Notes under the pieces: generated by a model
The model's database searches: none
What the model saw: the letters and a program-made list of their open reading frames with translations, nothing else
What the model was told of the DNA's origin: nothing
Program-made: the position numbers and the translations under genes
Assembly: GCA_021464245.1 (NCBI GenBank)
Contig: JADCRB010000068.1
Span: 9,322,200 to 9,386,199 of the forward strand
Direction: 5' to 3'
From: Carallia brachiata
Lineage: Eukaryota; Streptophyta; Magnoliopsida; Malpighiales; Rhizophoraceae
Length of the DNA: 64,000 nucleotides
Part shown: positions 39,001-51,597 of the stretch, piece after piece
Layout of the letters: every line of letters begins with the position of its first letter
How positions within the stretch are numbered: position 1 is the stretch's first letter

Positions 39001-42000
39001 AGGCTTTCGCGTGAGGGAGCGTGTCGAAGTATAGAATATATAAGTCCCATAATGAAAAGGAAGGAAGAAGTAAAACAACATATAAGCGTAATTAGAAGAC
39101 CCATAACCTAAACCTTAGGATTTTAAGTAAGATGTGGTGTCCAAAAGCCCATTTAGTGTTGTTTGCTTTTTCCTTCTTGTGATCCATCTAAATTACTGGG
39201 CCTACACTTCCATAAATCTTTACAGTAAAAATATGGAGAAGTGTAGGGATTTTGAAAGAAAGAGCAAGATATACATTTGGAGAAAAGCAAAAGAATGCAT
39301 TGACTATGCAGAGGCCAGAGGGTGATTCTCCAACATGCACTTGTTCATTCATTTCGCAATTCATGGTATGGTGCATCAAAACTAGACATGGAATTATGCA
39401 CACCTATCTTGTATCCATGCATCGACCCTATCACCAACAGACCAAGTATGGTCCCCCATAGCAGCTCTGCTCTCCTTCCTTGTTCCTTCGAACGGCATTG
39501 CCGTTACTAGACGAGCAATACGAATTTTGGGTGCTGCATCCCTGTCACTACTTAGTGCCACCCACTCCTTGAGCTTCTCCATGCCTGTGAAAAAACAAAA
39601 CATTGCAACACATACTTAACGAACTGCAGTAGACACATCACACATGTTCAATTTTACTATTGCCGTAGTGCATCCAGTAAGGAGATCAATCTCCAAAACA
39701 CAGGGTTATGAATATTATCAGCACATGGACGAATGTCAAAATGGAGATTTTCTCATAAGCATAGTGCCCACGTATGTATATTATTCCTGAAGGCACCAAG
39801 CATTTGCTTTGTGCCAGCGTATCCCAAAGACGAGTTAGGGAATGCAAAAATTTTCCAAGCCTTCTGAGTTCATTGGTGTTAGCATCCATTCCATTCCTAA
39901 AACATAGCTTACCTTCACCAGTTGTAAGTTCATCATACGCAACATAAGCCTTCCCATCCTTCACACTTAATACATTGGCTGAGAACCATGCAGATTTAAT
40001 TCCATTCCCACTTTTGAAAACCTGGGAACAAAATTTACAAAAAGAAAAAAAAAGGAAAAAAAAAAGAGACAAAAACTCAAAATAACACAAAGTTCTCAAA
40101 ATCCACTGGCTATCAAACAGAAGAAGAAAAAGACACAAATTTAGCTTCAAAATTTCAGTAAGGAGAACTTAACGATGGAAATCCAAACCTCAACATGGGA
40201 AGACTCCTTAATATTAATTCCTTTGAGAGTCCCCTCAACCTTTTCATATTGATTCTGAAGAGAGGAGGAAGATCTTAAATCATTCTCAGGTTCAGGAACC
40301 ACCCTAACAGTCTTAGTCAAATCATAAGCTTTCCTGCCCTTTTGTCCCTTAGCATCCTTTGCACTGGTCCCACCTGAACCTGAGATGACATCTACCAATC
40401 TCACATCATCCTCACAGGACCCGTCTTTTGGAGGTGATTTTGTAAAATTAATGCCATGAAGTTCTTTCTTATTTACTGAATCCTGCCTGGAAGAAATATC
40501 CAGATCTCCTCCAGCTTTATCTACATTGCAATTTTCTCTACCAAAATCATTTGATTTAGAAAAAAGTTCAGAAAACTTGAGTTACTTTCGGATGACATTG
40601 TGGAGCAGTTGCTACAACCTCATTCAATGACAAACGATCGCCCATAGCAACTATTTTTCCAGCTTGAGACACAGCCTCTGCTGCCAGCTCTGCAGCTTTC
40701 ACGATAGCATCCGTATTTTCAGCCTGTTTTGACGCAGCCGAAGCAGCTTCGACCCTCCTCCTAGCAGCCTCCCTTGCAGCATGAAGGATTGAACTAGAAT
40801 TGTTTGTTCCATCATCACCCTTCAAAATGGATGCAGGGGTAGCCTTTCCCAAATTCTGTGTGCCATCTGAGAACGAAATTGAATAGCTTTGACCAGAAGT
40901 GCCGCAACCACCAGAAAGTACTGCTTCATCAGCCATTAGTTTTGCTTGCAATGCAGCATTTGATGAACATTGGCAGCTGCAGCTGCTGCCTTTGCAATCG
41001 CAGATGCGGCAGCTATTGCGGCGGCCGCAGATGCCAGTTTGGTTTCAATATCCGGCAGCAGGCCAGATTTTTTCTGTTTATCCAACTGATTCCATATTTC
41101 CTGACAGAGACTAACAGCAGAAGCAGCAAAATCAGCAGCATCCTCTGCCTGCACCCTAGCCTCTTTTACTTTAGTAAGGGTCTCCTCTGTTGAAGTAGCT
41201 CTCCCTTCTGCATTCAGGTCTCCTTTTCTAATATCAACAGATATAGTAGATAAGGATGAGATATGCTTCTCGCCAGAGTCTTGAGAAACAAAGGTAACAG
41301 GGGTTCTGCTGGCAACAGAAGTAGACAAATGAGTGTACAAATGACTTCCAGCAGCGGAAGGAGATCCCACATCTGAATGAGGTTGAGGATGCAGAGCATT
41401 CTGAGCAGAACTCTCAGGAACCGAAATCTTTTTCCTTTTCCTAGGCTTCCGAACAGAAGAGGGTTGTTCAGATGCTTCCGTCACCTTTCGAACATCAGGC
41501 GCAAGAGAAATCCCAGCAAAAACACCAGATGAAGCCCCAGTCCCCAATCCAGAACCAGAAAGAACATGCCTCACAGCAGAGGAGTGTGGCACAGACGATT
41601 CTTTTACAGGTGTCAATTTAACAGTCTCCGTGGTCAATAATTTCACAGAGAAACGGCCACTTGCATCAAGCGCAGAATTCTGTGGAGAGGCAACCCAGGG
41701 ACCACAAAAGGAGGCCTGGGATATCCAAGAAGCGTTATGCGCCACAGAGGTCCTCACAGGTGGAGTTTGGTGAGAAGGAAAAGGAGAAAGTGCCCGCTGA
41801 TATTCCATCGGTGGACCCCTAGGCAAGCCACTTGATTGCAAGGTATCAGCAGAAGGCATAGGTAAACTCCAAGGTGGCGAAGAAAGGGGTACAACGGGGT
41901 TTAAAGTTGTTGGAGTACCCTTGCTGCTAACTCGACCAATAGACGGGGAGATTTCTTTGCTTCGAAGTGCACTTTGTTTAGTTGCTTGTTGAGGGACTCT

Positions 42001-45000
42001 AGAACCTGTTGGACGTCATGTCTGATATACTTACTAACTCAACCAACACATTAAAAAAAAAAAAAAAAATCAATCTCATATCAGAGGGATTCCTGAACCT
42101 GACTGCGAAAGGGTCTCTGGGGTAACCAGGTGAGATTTTTGACCTTGAAGCCTCTCGATGCATGAATGCCAAGCTTTCTCCCACATACTCCTACCTCCAT
42201 CTACAAGCGCAAGATGTCAAAAAGTGAACATATAGTTCAGTTGTAATGACAACATGCAACATGAGAAAAAAAAAAGTGAGGGAACACTAACCAAGTCCTC
42301 CAAATGCTGATATCATGTATGCTTCATCAGGTGCCGTCCCCTGACTGCAGGAAGGATTTGAAACACAAACGAAAAGGTGAGACATATCTCCGAACAATAT
42401 TTGTTAATGGAAAACTCTTATCACCTAACAGGCAAAAGTCATATACAAAAAGTATTCTAGAGCAGGACGCACATCAAAGCTCCATAAACAAAGATCTGAG
42501 CACGTAATTGCACTTGCTGTAGGTCTGTGAAAGGTTGTTGAAACATTGCTGATGAAGAAGCTGAAAAATTTAAATCTGGCAGACTACAGGTAGACGCAGC
42601 AAGAACAAACGGTTTGATGCCGCTGGAATTCACATGGCCAAAACGCTGCATGTCATTCAGTTGCGCAGGCTGAGAAAACCCAGGGGGAGTCAGAGAGACA
42701 TTGGTCATTTTTCCCCCTCTTTCTAGTTTCAAAGAAGCTGTTTCTTTCACTGGATTTCCCTTTTTAGAAGATTCCTTTACTGTTGCTTTACCAGATGATC
42801 GCCTTGATTTCCTCTCAGTAGTACTATTAGAAACACTGCTTGCAATGGGTCCATCGAATACCTTTTGACTTTCATGGGAAAGTTCTTGCGAAACCTTGGT
42901 CTCCAATTGGCCTAAGCCAGAAGTTGAAGGGGATCCATCCACAGTCTTTAGAAATAAAAATGCAAACCTCATAAGGATTATTATTGTCTAAAAATATATC
43001 CTTAATCTCCATTTTTCAATTCAGAGTCATATTTTTTTATGCAGGAGATGCAGAAAATTCACCTGTTTATATGTTAAATCAATTTTCTGAAATTGGAAAA
43101 TTATATTAAGGAAATGATTTTTATTCAAATTCAGAAATTAGAAAAACATTGGTTTCCCCTTTCCAATTTCCAATACAAAAAAGCTAAAGAATTAGAAACA
43201 GAGGCTCTTAATGTCTTGTTTTAGGTTGCAAATTTAATCAGAGTTTTAGAAGACAGGTATTTCACTTTCCATAAGGTAAACACAGGTTCCAGCACTTCTC
43301 TGTTTTCCCCACGAAAATTTTCCAAACATCTAGAACAATGTACACAAGTGGACATCAGAAATATCATAATCTTAGAACAGGAAGGTGAACATAAATTATG
43401 TGAATCAGAAATCTACCAGGGACAATTTGCTGGATTGTGTAGTGGAAACGGGCTTCCATCCCTTGCCAGATTCAGTCTGGGACATATCTGCCATAGGACT
43501 TATATCAAAGGTAAAACTCCTCTCATCTCTGGAGGAGTCACTAAGGTTTGGATTCCCTGCAGCGGACGAAACTTTGCTGGCATCACCATCAGTAACCTCA
43601 GACAATGCCTTCACTTCCTCTATGTTATTTTCATTCTCAGAAAGTTCTGTAGTTCTGAAGACTGTGGGAGAAACACTAGCCGGCCCGTCTTGATCGGCAC
43701 CAGTGCCTCCACATTCTAGTGCAGAAACGATAACTTGAAATTCAGTAATGGCAAGGCTAAAGGACTCAAAAGTTTCTCCAGTAACCACATAACACATACA
43801 GATTTGCCAGCCAGCAGAAGTTATAATCAATGTTAATAAACAATATATGTAAAGTGTTTCTGATTTAGTGCGCCAAAAAAACATAAGTGCATACGATTTA
43901 TGCTTGGAATGGCAATCTGCCTATTTGCATCCCCAGACAGTGTGACAGGTGCATTTTCCACTTGGTCTTCTTGATCAGTACCCTGGCCAGACTCTTCCAT
44001 GGTCAAAGGCCCAGATCCAGGCATCTCATTGTTGTTCACAGTTACTCCTGCATTTGCTCAAAACAAATATATAATATAAAGGCATAGATTCTAGTGAACC
44101 CCAACAAAAGAAATGACAGAAAACATGTGTCTAGAGGCTGTTCTATATTCAATATTCAGAAACTACGCAAACAGCATTGCAGTTACATATGCCAGGATCA
44201 TGAGACTTGCATAAAGGAAATATAATAGCTGCAAGGCATAACCATAAAATATATAATAAAAGAATGTCTGAATTAACCAACCAGTCAGAACCAGAACAAA
44301 GAAAATCGGATGTCATGCACAGGCACAGAAGATCACCATGCTAGCATACAAGCTTCAAAAGCTAGAAAAAATAGATATCAGAATATGTAATCCTGCTCCA
44401 GATGCATCATTTATATGTCGTATAATTTGAGACTAACAAAAAAACTCAATATCTCTCATGCACTTGTAGCAAAGGTAATAAATGCTAACCCAAAAGTTTG
44501 GAGGACTCCTCTACATCAATGTCTTTTACTAGTGATGTGACAGCATCTCTTTTGTTTGCAGTCGAATCACTAAAGATTGGAGACACTTCCATCTCCTTTG
44601 TGCTCTCCTGACTGCCCTTGTTATTTGCTGCCATTTGACATCCACCATGGTTTTCTTTTTTACTACCACCTTGCATTACTAAAGGCTGATCAGTGGACTC
44701 ACATACAATCTGTCCTGCAGCAACTTCCTGATATTCAGAGACAGGTTCTGCTCCACTCGTCGGTTGAGTACATTTCTTCACATCCAAGATGCTTGCTTCC
44801 GAAGAAACAATGGCCTCATTATCTTTTTCTTTCTCTGAATGAGCTAATGACACCAAAGATCTATGTGACATTTCAACCTGTGTGTGATCAACAACTGCAT
44901 CTGGGGACACATCATTACCACCAGGAGATGCAAAAGCTCAGTGTCCCAGGAAATGTAAATGTCAGCAACCAGAATAAATAAAACGATATGAAGCATGGAT

Positions 45001-46699
45001 AAAATAGAATGTTTAAAATTGAAGCCTATGATTTGATAGAAAACATGTACCTGTTTCATTTCCAGCAGCAGCATCTGATTGCAATTGTGAATCTATCGAC
45101 TTATTTTCTGCTCCACCATCATCAGAGGACAAAATCTGGACACCTCTATCCATGGTAAGATTAACATTGTAAGCCGTATTTCTGTTCTCTGGGCACATTT
45201 TTGTACTTTCCTTTTCCTCAACAGAAAGATCTTGGTCATGTTTATGCATATCATCCTGCCCAGAATCAACACTTCTTTCACAACTTTCCGTGGATTGTAC
45301 CAATATTGAGGATGAAACATGACCCTCTAAATGCATTTCACTAAAGTGTTTGGCTGAAGAACAAACAACTGTTGAGCTAGAAATACTGCCAACACAGCCC
45401 TTATTGCTACCATCGACTCCAAGTTTAAGTTTAGAAGCTTCATTTTCCTCTGTTGACAATGCAAATGGCCCAGCATCACTGACTAAGTTCTTATTATTCA
45501 TTGAGGAAGCACTTGAGTCATGGACTTCGTGTCTCTGAGACAAAGTATTGGCTACAGTGCCCATTAGTTGTCCTTCATGTGCATTTATTCCAGAAGGGTC
45601 CTCAATCACTGAGGCATCAGATAAGCCAAAGTCACCCTTTGCAATTGTACAAGAAGTTCTCTCCATATTACTCAAATTGTTTTCAATCCTAATAGTTTCT
45701 TCCAAACGAGAAGCAACACTAAGCAAGTTATCATCCGTAACCTGATCATCCCTTTGAAATTCTTGGCTTGATGCATGCTGTTCCTCCTGATGCCCACCCT
45801 TATTAGTTCCCAATCCATCTATTTTTCGATCAGAAGTCTCCGTCACATGACTAATTTCATCCTCATTATTCAACACATCATTGTCTACATTTTTATTTTG
45901 TGAAGAACAAACTCCACTGTCAGCATGCATCCTCGGAGAAGTTTTTCCTTTCCTCATCAAATGATTCACTAATCACATTGTCAGCTTCCCTCTGAGTAAC
46001 ACCATTATGCATACCCTCTTTTATCAAGCTCCCTACCCCAACAGTTAAGCAGCCGTCTACACTACTAGCACTAAAGTCATCTGAACCCTTACCAATAGAT
46101 GTATCAACCTGGCAAACTTGTGTACCAGTATCAACCAGAGGCTGCAGCCCTTCAACATCATCTAAAAGACAAACATTATCCAGAACATCAACTGGTGGTA
46201 ATACAGGCTGTAAACCTGAAGCCGAAAGATCATCCATTATTGACGGTGTACTATTATCCCGCTTCAAACTGGGCTCCATTGGTTTTATCATACAACCCAA
46301 CTCATCGCAGGCATCTGACTCCTTGCCATCAGTTTGTACAGGGACAATTTCTTCCTGACCAACAGATTTCAATAACATCTCAACAGATTCTGAGGAAGTT
46401 GCCTCAGACCAAACATTGTTGCACCTTGAAATAGAGCAAGACTCTACTTCACCTGAATTGAAATGTATCCCACTATGTCCTCGGGAGAAATCTTCAATCC
46501 ACTGATTATCTTCGTTGTTTCCAATGCCAAGAAAAACCTCAGTTTCCACCAAGCTATCAAACCTTAAAGCGCCGTGAAGACTCTCATCAAAATCAAACTT
46601 GGGAATGGTGTATGACCGTAAAGCAGAAGGAAATTTACTGCTCCCCTCACCAACTAAATGAAGATTCTGGCTCTGAAAATCATTGTCATCATAATCCAT
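36005..46699 (-). CDS. Agenet-domain protein (G2484-1/At4g17330 family), frame-disrupted
   Basis: Fifteen GT-AG exons: 45051-46699, 44490-44936, 43895-44047, 43417-43715, 42473-42945, 42292-42344, 42099-42200, 40189-42005, 39913-40021, 39404-39584, 37960-38027, 37757-37872, 36760-37650, 36148-36238, 36005-36024. The phases agree across every junction, giving about 2,150 residues. The start MDYDDNDFQSQNLHL at 46699 and the opening block are conserved in the family. The middle is low-complexity and acidic, with an Ala/Glu-rich coiled-coil-like part (EAVSQAGKIVAMG) in exon 8. Exons 9-12 encode two tandem Agenet (Tudor-like) modules (SAWFSANVL, KEWVAL, WSVGDRVDAW, LSLVWKDGEWIEW); the tail is basic (PRRSNRRIQPTSR). 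Agenet modules bind histone tails or RNA, so it is probably a nuclear chromatin reader. Oddities: an extra base in exon 1, an 11-base insertion plus one extra base in exon 8, and a poor donor after exon 7 (GTTCAG). Exon 2 may start at 44936 or 44898. Confidence 0.85.
38646..39224 (+). mobile_element. Complete TRIM retrotransposon in an Agenet-gene intron
   Basis: Terminal repeats of 203 bp at 38646-38848 and 39022-39224 start TGTTGAAG/TGTCGAAG and end CTTTACT/CTTTACA. The 5' repeat is followed at once by a primer-binding site, TGGTATCAGAGA (38849-38860), complementary to initiator Met tRNA. A purine-rich tract (GTGAGGGAGCG) precedes the 3' repeat. The target duplication GTAAA flanks both ends (38641-38645, 39225-39229). 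The 173-bp interior codes for nothing, so it depends on other elements for movement. I count about 22 differences between the two repeats (about 11%), so the insertion is old. It lies antisense to the host gene, between exons 10 and 11. Confidence 0.93.
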
Positions 46700-46709
46700 G
46701 GGTGTATAC

Positions 46710-48900
46710 CTGCACAAGAGAATGAGAGTAGAGGGTGGGAGAAAGTGAATGTGTCAATGACAAATTACAAGACAAATCATGTATCCTAGATATTAAAAAT
46801 ATCCTGTCTAGACTGCAGAAGCAACAGAATAATAGAACAGTTAGAAAGCAGGTATTGCAAACTTTGACAAATACCATCATAACAAACATAAAGAAAATAG
46901 TCCTTATTTTCCAAAATGGTCCAATCAACAGAGTAAACAATACTTGGGCCTAAGGTTATCCTTTAACAAAACATCAAATCAGAACAGAATAAAAAAAAAA
47001 AAGTGATGAAGGCATCATCATAAACAGAATATGCTTTTAACAATCCATTTATGAGGAAAAAAAAAAAAAAAGGATTCAACCAGCTAGTAAAACAAAATCA
47101 ATGTAAAGTTATTATGCATCCAGTTCCCATATTTATGGTTCATTTGATAGGGCCAATCAACTTTTCCGAATCACAAACACGACACACAAGCTTAGAAATT
47201 TATACTTAACAGATTATCTAGATTGATTCTGCTAATATTCCTTCCTTTTGGGTAAATGCTGGTATGGATAAAGGAAAATCTGGCAATAAACATTACAAGT
47301 ACCCAGAAAGCTAAACAGAGTTAACCGCAGAAGGACGGTAAGCAATGATTCAGTAGGTAACGGTATCATATTGATACCGCAAGCAACAATACCTTGATTG
47401 TAGTTTGTATTAAATATTGATTTTTTTAGAGGGATGTTAATAATGACTTTACAAGTGAAGAACATATCAAAACATCCCAGATTAATAGCTTGGTGGAACA
47501 AAATGCCTAGACAAATAACTTGCATCTTTGCATAAACTAGGAAAAAAGTTATTTCTTTTTTCCAAGAAAATGATTGGTTTCTAACACAATAGTTTTTCAT
47601 AGAAAAGAAAGTTTTGGTTCCAATGAAGCAGGCTGTACACTTGCTACTGCAAGATTTTACTTTCACACAGAAATTAGGTATTTTGAAAGAGAATAGTGTA
47701 GGAGCAGACAGGAAATAAATGATGCAAAGAAAGTTTTCTTGCCAAAGATTTCTTGTCAAACAGGGAGTAAAATGTATTCAAACCATAAAGGCAAACCTTT
47801 AGATTAACTCATGTAAAAGTGCAGAAACTTCATTGCAAAAGGTGTGAGAAATTAACAATGAAATCGGTAACAATAAAGATGATCTGCCATTAAAGTGGAC
47901 TAGGGTGTCGAAAACAATCTTAAGAAGATAAGGAAAACCAAAGATCCACGTTGTATTTGCTACCTGTTGGAATTTTGGCACCGTTACTAATTGAAGGACC
48001 AAAAATAGAACACACTTTAAGCTTTGCCCCATACAAATCGCCATTTACCATTTACGTTCCATTAAAGATCTAGCAAGTCAAAGAAAAATGCGACTTGCGC
48101 CAGTATTGTTAGAAACGGCGAAGGCAAAGTTAAACGAGGCAACTTCCGGGTGTCATTACGAGACTAATGCAACATTCTATTTCCATCTGACTACACATTT
48201 AACCCAGTTGACAACTTCTCGGCACATTTTAACTCACAGATAAAGTCAGCTTCACTCAAATACTCCAAGTTACTCAATAATAGCACCAGCTGTCCATATC
48301 ATGCATGCACACAAAAACATAACTCAAATATCAATTCTTTACAACTACTAGGGCAACTAACTCACACAAAGACCCACTTCAAGCTCGTTAAAACTTCAAA
48401 AGAAATAACTAAAGGCTCTAACCTTATTTGCATTTGTAATTAGAAAGAAAAGTAGGAAATGAACAGTACCAGAGCAATTAAGTCTAGAGACGCTACCTCC
48501 CTCCATCCGGCGACGAAATCGTGACCGTTTGCTCCTCAACTCTTCCCCAATCGTACGCTCATCTACTGCTCCAACAAACCACAGAAAAAAAAAAAAAAAA
48601 AAAACCCCTAAAATTTAGCAGCTCTCACTCACAATCTTGCACGCACTTCAACTGGCTGAAGAAGAACGTAATCCAACGAAAACAAACTACCAAACAAACA
48701 CAATTTCCGGCAGCCGGCGAACGTATACTCACCGGAATCTTCGGTTCTCCGGTGGATCGAGTTAGGGTTCCGGTTAATCGGGCGGGCAGCGCGTTAGAGA
48801 GAGAGAGAGAGAGATCTGCTTTTTGTAAGTGGATTTCTTTGGTATCGAATTTGAAAAAGGTGGGGCATCGTAAAGAGTTGTGATCCGACGGGTGAAAAGG
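46710..48900 (-). promoter_or_regulatory. 5' UTR intron, leader exon and promoter of the Agenet gene
   Basis: An acceptor AG at 46710-46711 (TTGTGCAG) precedes the start exon, so the ATG is spliced to an upstream non-coding exon. The likely leader lies at about 48497-48830, with a donor GAGGGAG|GTAGCG near 48496; a second donor GCTCTG|GTACTG lies close by. The intron of about 1.8 kb has no gene in it. The minus-strand frame at 47232-47759 is intron sequence without family signature. A GA/CT microsatellite (about 48795-48814) sits in or just above the leader, as in many plant promoters. Confidence 0.6.
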
Positions 48901-49854
48901 CATTGGAATATGACACGTGGAATATTTTCACACGTCCAAATGAAATTGTTATCGGTTACTTAACCGTTATTTATGAAATATGACAGTAATATTCTATCCG
49001 TTCGATTGTTACCGGATATGGGGCCTGTGAGAGGAAGATGAGGAAGTAAGAAAGGGGCGTGGGTTTTGACTCTAGTTTTATTTCGGGAAAAAAATCTAAA
49101 AAGTATTATCTAACGGAGGATACGTGGCAGAAGACGATCTTAAAAGGTCAAAGAATTGGCGTTCGGAATGATAAATCTTGGCCGTTCGATTAGAATACTT
49201 TTCATATTCGGCATCTTTTTTTCATAAGAGAAATACTAGTAACAGTTACTTTTACCTTCTGTTTTACAATTGCTGCTTACGTGGTCAGTGTTGATTGGTT
49301 GTTAAAAAATTGAATGTTAAAAATATTACAGAAATATTATTAAAAAATGTTGATATGTTAATTTATAATTTGTGTCTGTAAAAAAATAAAAAATAAAAAA
49401 TAACTGTCCGAAAAAAATTTGTTTGGATAAAGCTATGAGCTACGTGTACCTAGGCTGACAAGTAGCATTGCCTTCGGGATACTAAAGATAAAATTAATAA
49501 ATACTAATAATACTAAATATGAAAGTTTAATAAAATATATGTAAAATATGTAATTAATTTAAAAAATATTTAATAATTTATTTTTTTAATTTAATATATT
49601 TTTAATAATTTAATAATTTATATTATTGTATATTCATTATATTTTTATAATTACGAGCCTAAAAAATATTTTTGAAAGATTTCTTCTGGCAACATCTTAT
49701 GCTTGGATTATCAAGTTACTGGCCACGAACAAAATTTTCCTTCAAATTTTGTTGAATTTCTCGGCAGAATAGAGACATGGTAAGGCCGAGAATTTCTGGC
49801 AGTCGAAGCACGTACAATATATGAGACAAAACGAAAATTTTAAAGGCTGTTAAA
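48901..49854. other. Intergenic spacer
   Basis: AT-rich. About 49234-49415 has weakly matching inverted ends (AACAGTTACTTTTA versus GACAGTTATTTTTT) and may be a decayed MITE; no target duplication could be fixed. No gene. Confidence 0.4.
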
Positions 49855-50480
49855 TAGAGGTGTCAAAATATGACCCGACCCGATGGGTTGACCCGAAACC
49901 GTCCGAAAAAAATACGACCTGAACCCGACCCGAAGGATGACCTAACTCGAAATGACCCGAACCCGAATGACCCGAAAATCTTTGGGTCAAACCCGACCCG
50001 TTTGACCCGAACTTTTTTTTTTCTTAAGGGAACAAAAAAATAAAATGAAAAAATTTAGCATATTTTATATTATAAAAAGTATAGATTATACTATTTTCAA
50101 TATAAATCTTAATTATAAATTTTTTTAAAATATTTTGAGATTTTTTATACAGTTTTAAATTTTATTTTAATTTTTTAAAATATTTTAAAAGAAAAATTTT
50201 CAATTATTTTTCAATTATATGATTTTCTTTGATTTTTAAGAATTTTTAGTAAAATTTTTGAAATTTTTAAATTTTTAAAATTTTTAATAAAAAATATCAC
50301 GTCATCATTTTTTATGACGTGGCCAACCCGTGAGTTGACTCGAACCCGACCCGAACCCGAAGTGACCCAACCCAAAATGATCCGAAAATAACTTGACATG
50401 TAAGTAACCCGACCCGAAGTGACCCGAACCCGAAGTGACCCAACCCGAACCCAACCCGATGACCCGTTTTGACACTTATA
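49855..50480. mobile_element. hAT-type MITE with GACCCGA minisatellite ends
   Basis: Terminal inverted repeats TAGAGGTGTCAAAA and TATAAGTGTCAAAA (12 of 14 match) are flanked by a perfect 8-bp duplication, CTGTTAAA, at 49847-49854 and 50481-50488, as expected for hAT elements. Just inside each end lies a cluster of GACCCGA/ACCCGAA units (about 49873-50010 and 50325-50466); the centre is very AT-rich. There is no transposase. It shares termini and internal motif with the older copy at 12549-13085. The perfect duplication indicates a younger insertion. Confidence 0.88.
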
Positions 50481-50488
50481 CTGTTAAA

Positions 50489-51549
50489 TAACTTCATTTA
50501 AATAATATTAAAATAATAATATAATTTTATTTTATAATATTTAATATTTTATTTTTTTATATTTTTTAAACTCAACTATTTAACTGCACGTATCACTTCA
50601 AAACTCACTAAAACTATGTAGGTAAAGTTACGAAGTTTTATAAATTTTAATTAATAATATTAAACCAATCTGTCGATGGGATCCAGCGTTAGGCTTATTA
50701 TCTTCATTAAGAAAACGCGGCTAAAAATTTAACGGACTTCCAACCTTGCATCTTGAGTAAGCTTAGATGGGTCAAGTAAAATGTTTCGAATTTTATTTCG
50801 AGATAAATCATATTTATTATTTTTGAAATCGTAACTGATATTTTTGAAATGTAAAAATAAAAAATGTTATAAAAATATAAATTTTCGTTTCAAAAATAAC
50901 AATTACAATTTTATTCATGACAAAAATCGATATAACAAATACCGACTATGTACATTTTCTCTTTCGATATACTTGGCCAAATCAAAAGAGAGAAATTTAT
51001 CATTTCGAAATACGCGGCTAAAAATTTATCACTGAATGCGGAAATTTTTTAAAATAAAATAGGGATTTCTTGCAAGTGCACACCTTGCGAGAATATAACT
51101 GTTGCGCAAATTATCTAATAAACATGGATTTATTGAACACTGAACATAATACAATTCAGAAACGCCCCCCCAGCTAATTTACTACTGTTGCTCCTTGCAG
51201 ATGTAGTTAGAGTAGTTCTGCCAAAAAAAAAAGGTTCACGTAATAATCATACGGATGTTTTTAACAAGCTAATTTTTACTTGATTCCTTGTTTTTTTCTT
51301 TCTATAAATTTTTACTGTGTCATAAAAAAAAATATATAATTTAGAGACGAGATTGTATAGGCCCCCTTATTTCATCTTGGGTTATTTATAAAGCAAAAAA
51401 TGTTGGTGGGTTAAGAATTTTGTTCCAATCCTCACCTAGCTGTTAGCACGAAAAACAAGGTTGAAATTTTTTTTAAAAATAACATAGATTTAAAGTATAA
51501 TTAAATATATTTATTGTAATATACAATACTATTTAGAGTTTAATTTTTA

Positions 51550-51597
<48 letters not shown>

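Noticed and set aside
47232..47759. 175-codon minus-strand frame
   Set aside because: It lies inside the 5' UTR intron of the Agenet gene and has no domain signature.
49234..49415. Possible MITE with AACAGTTACTTTTA-like ends
   Set aside because: Ends match poorly and no target duplication could be found.
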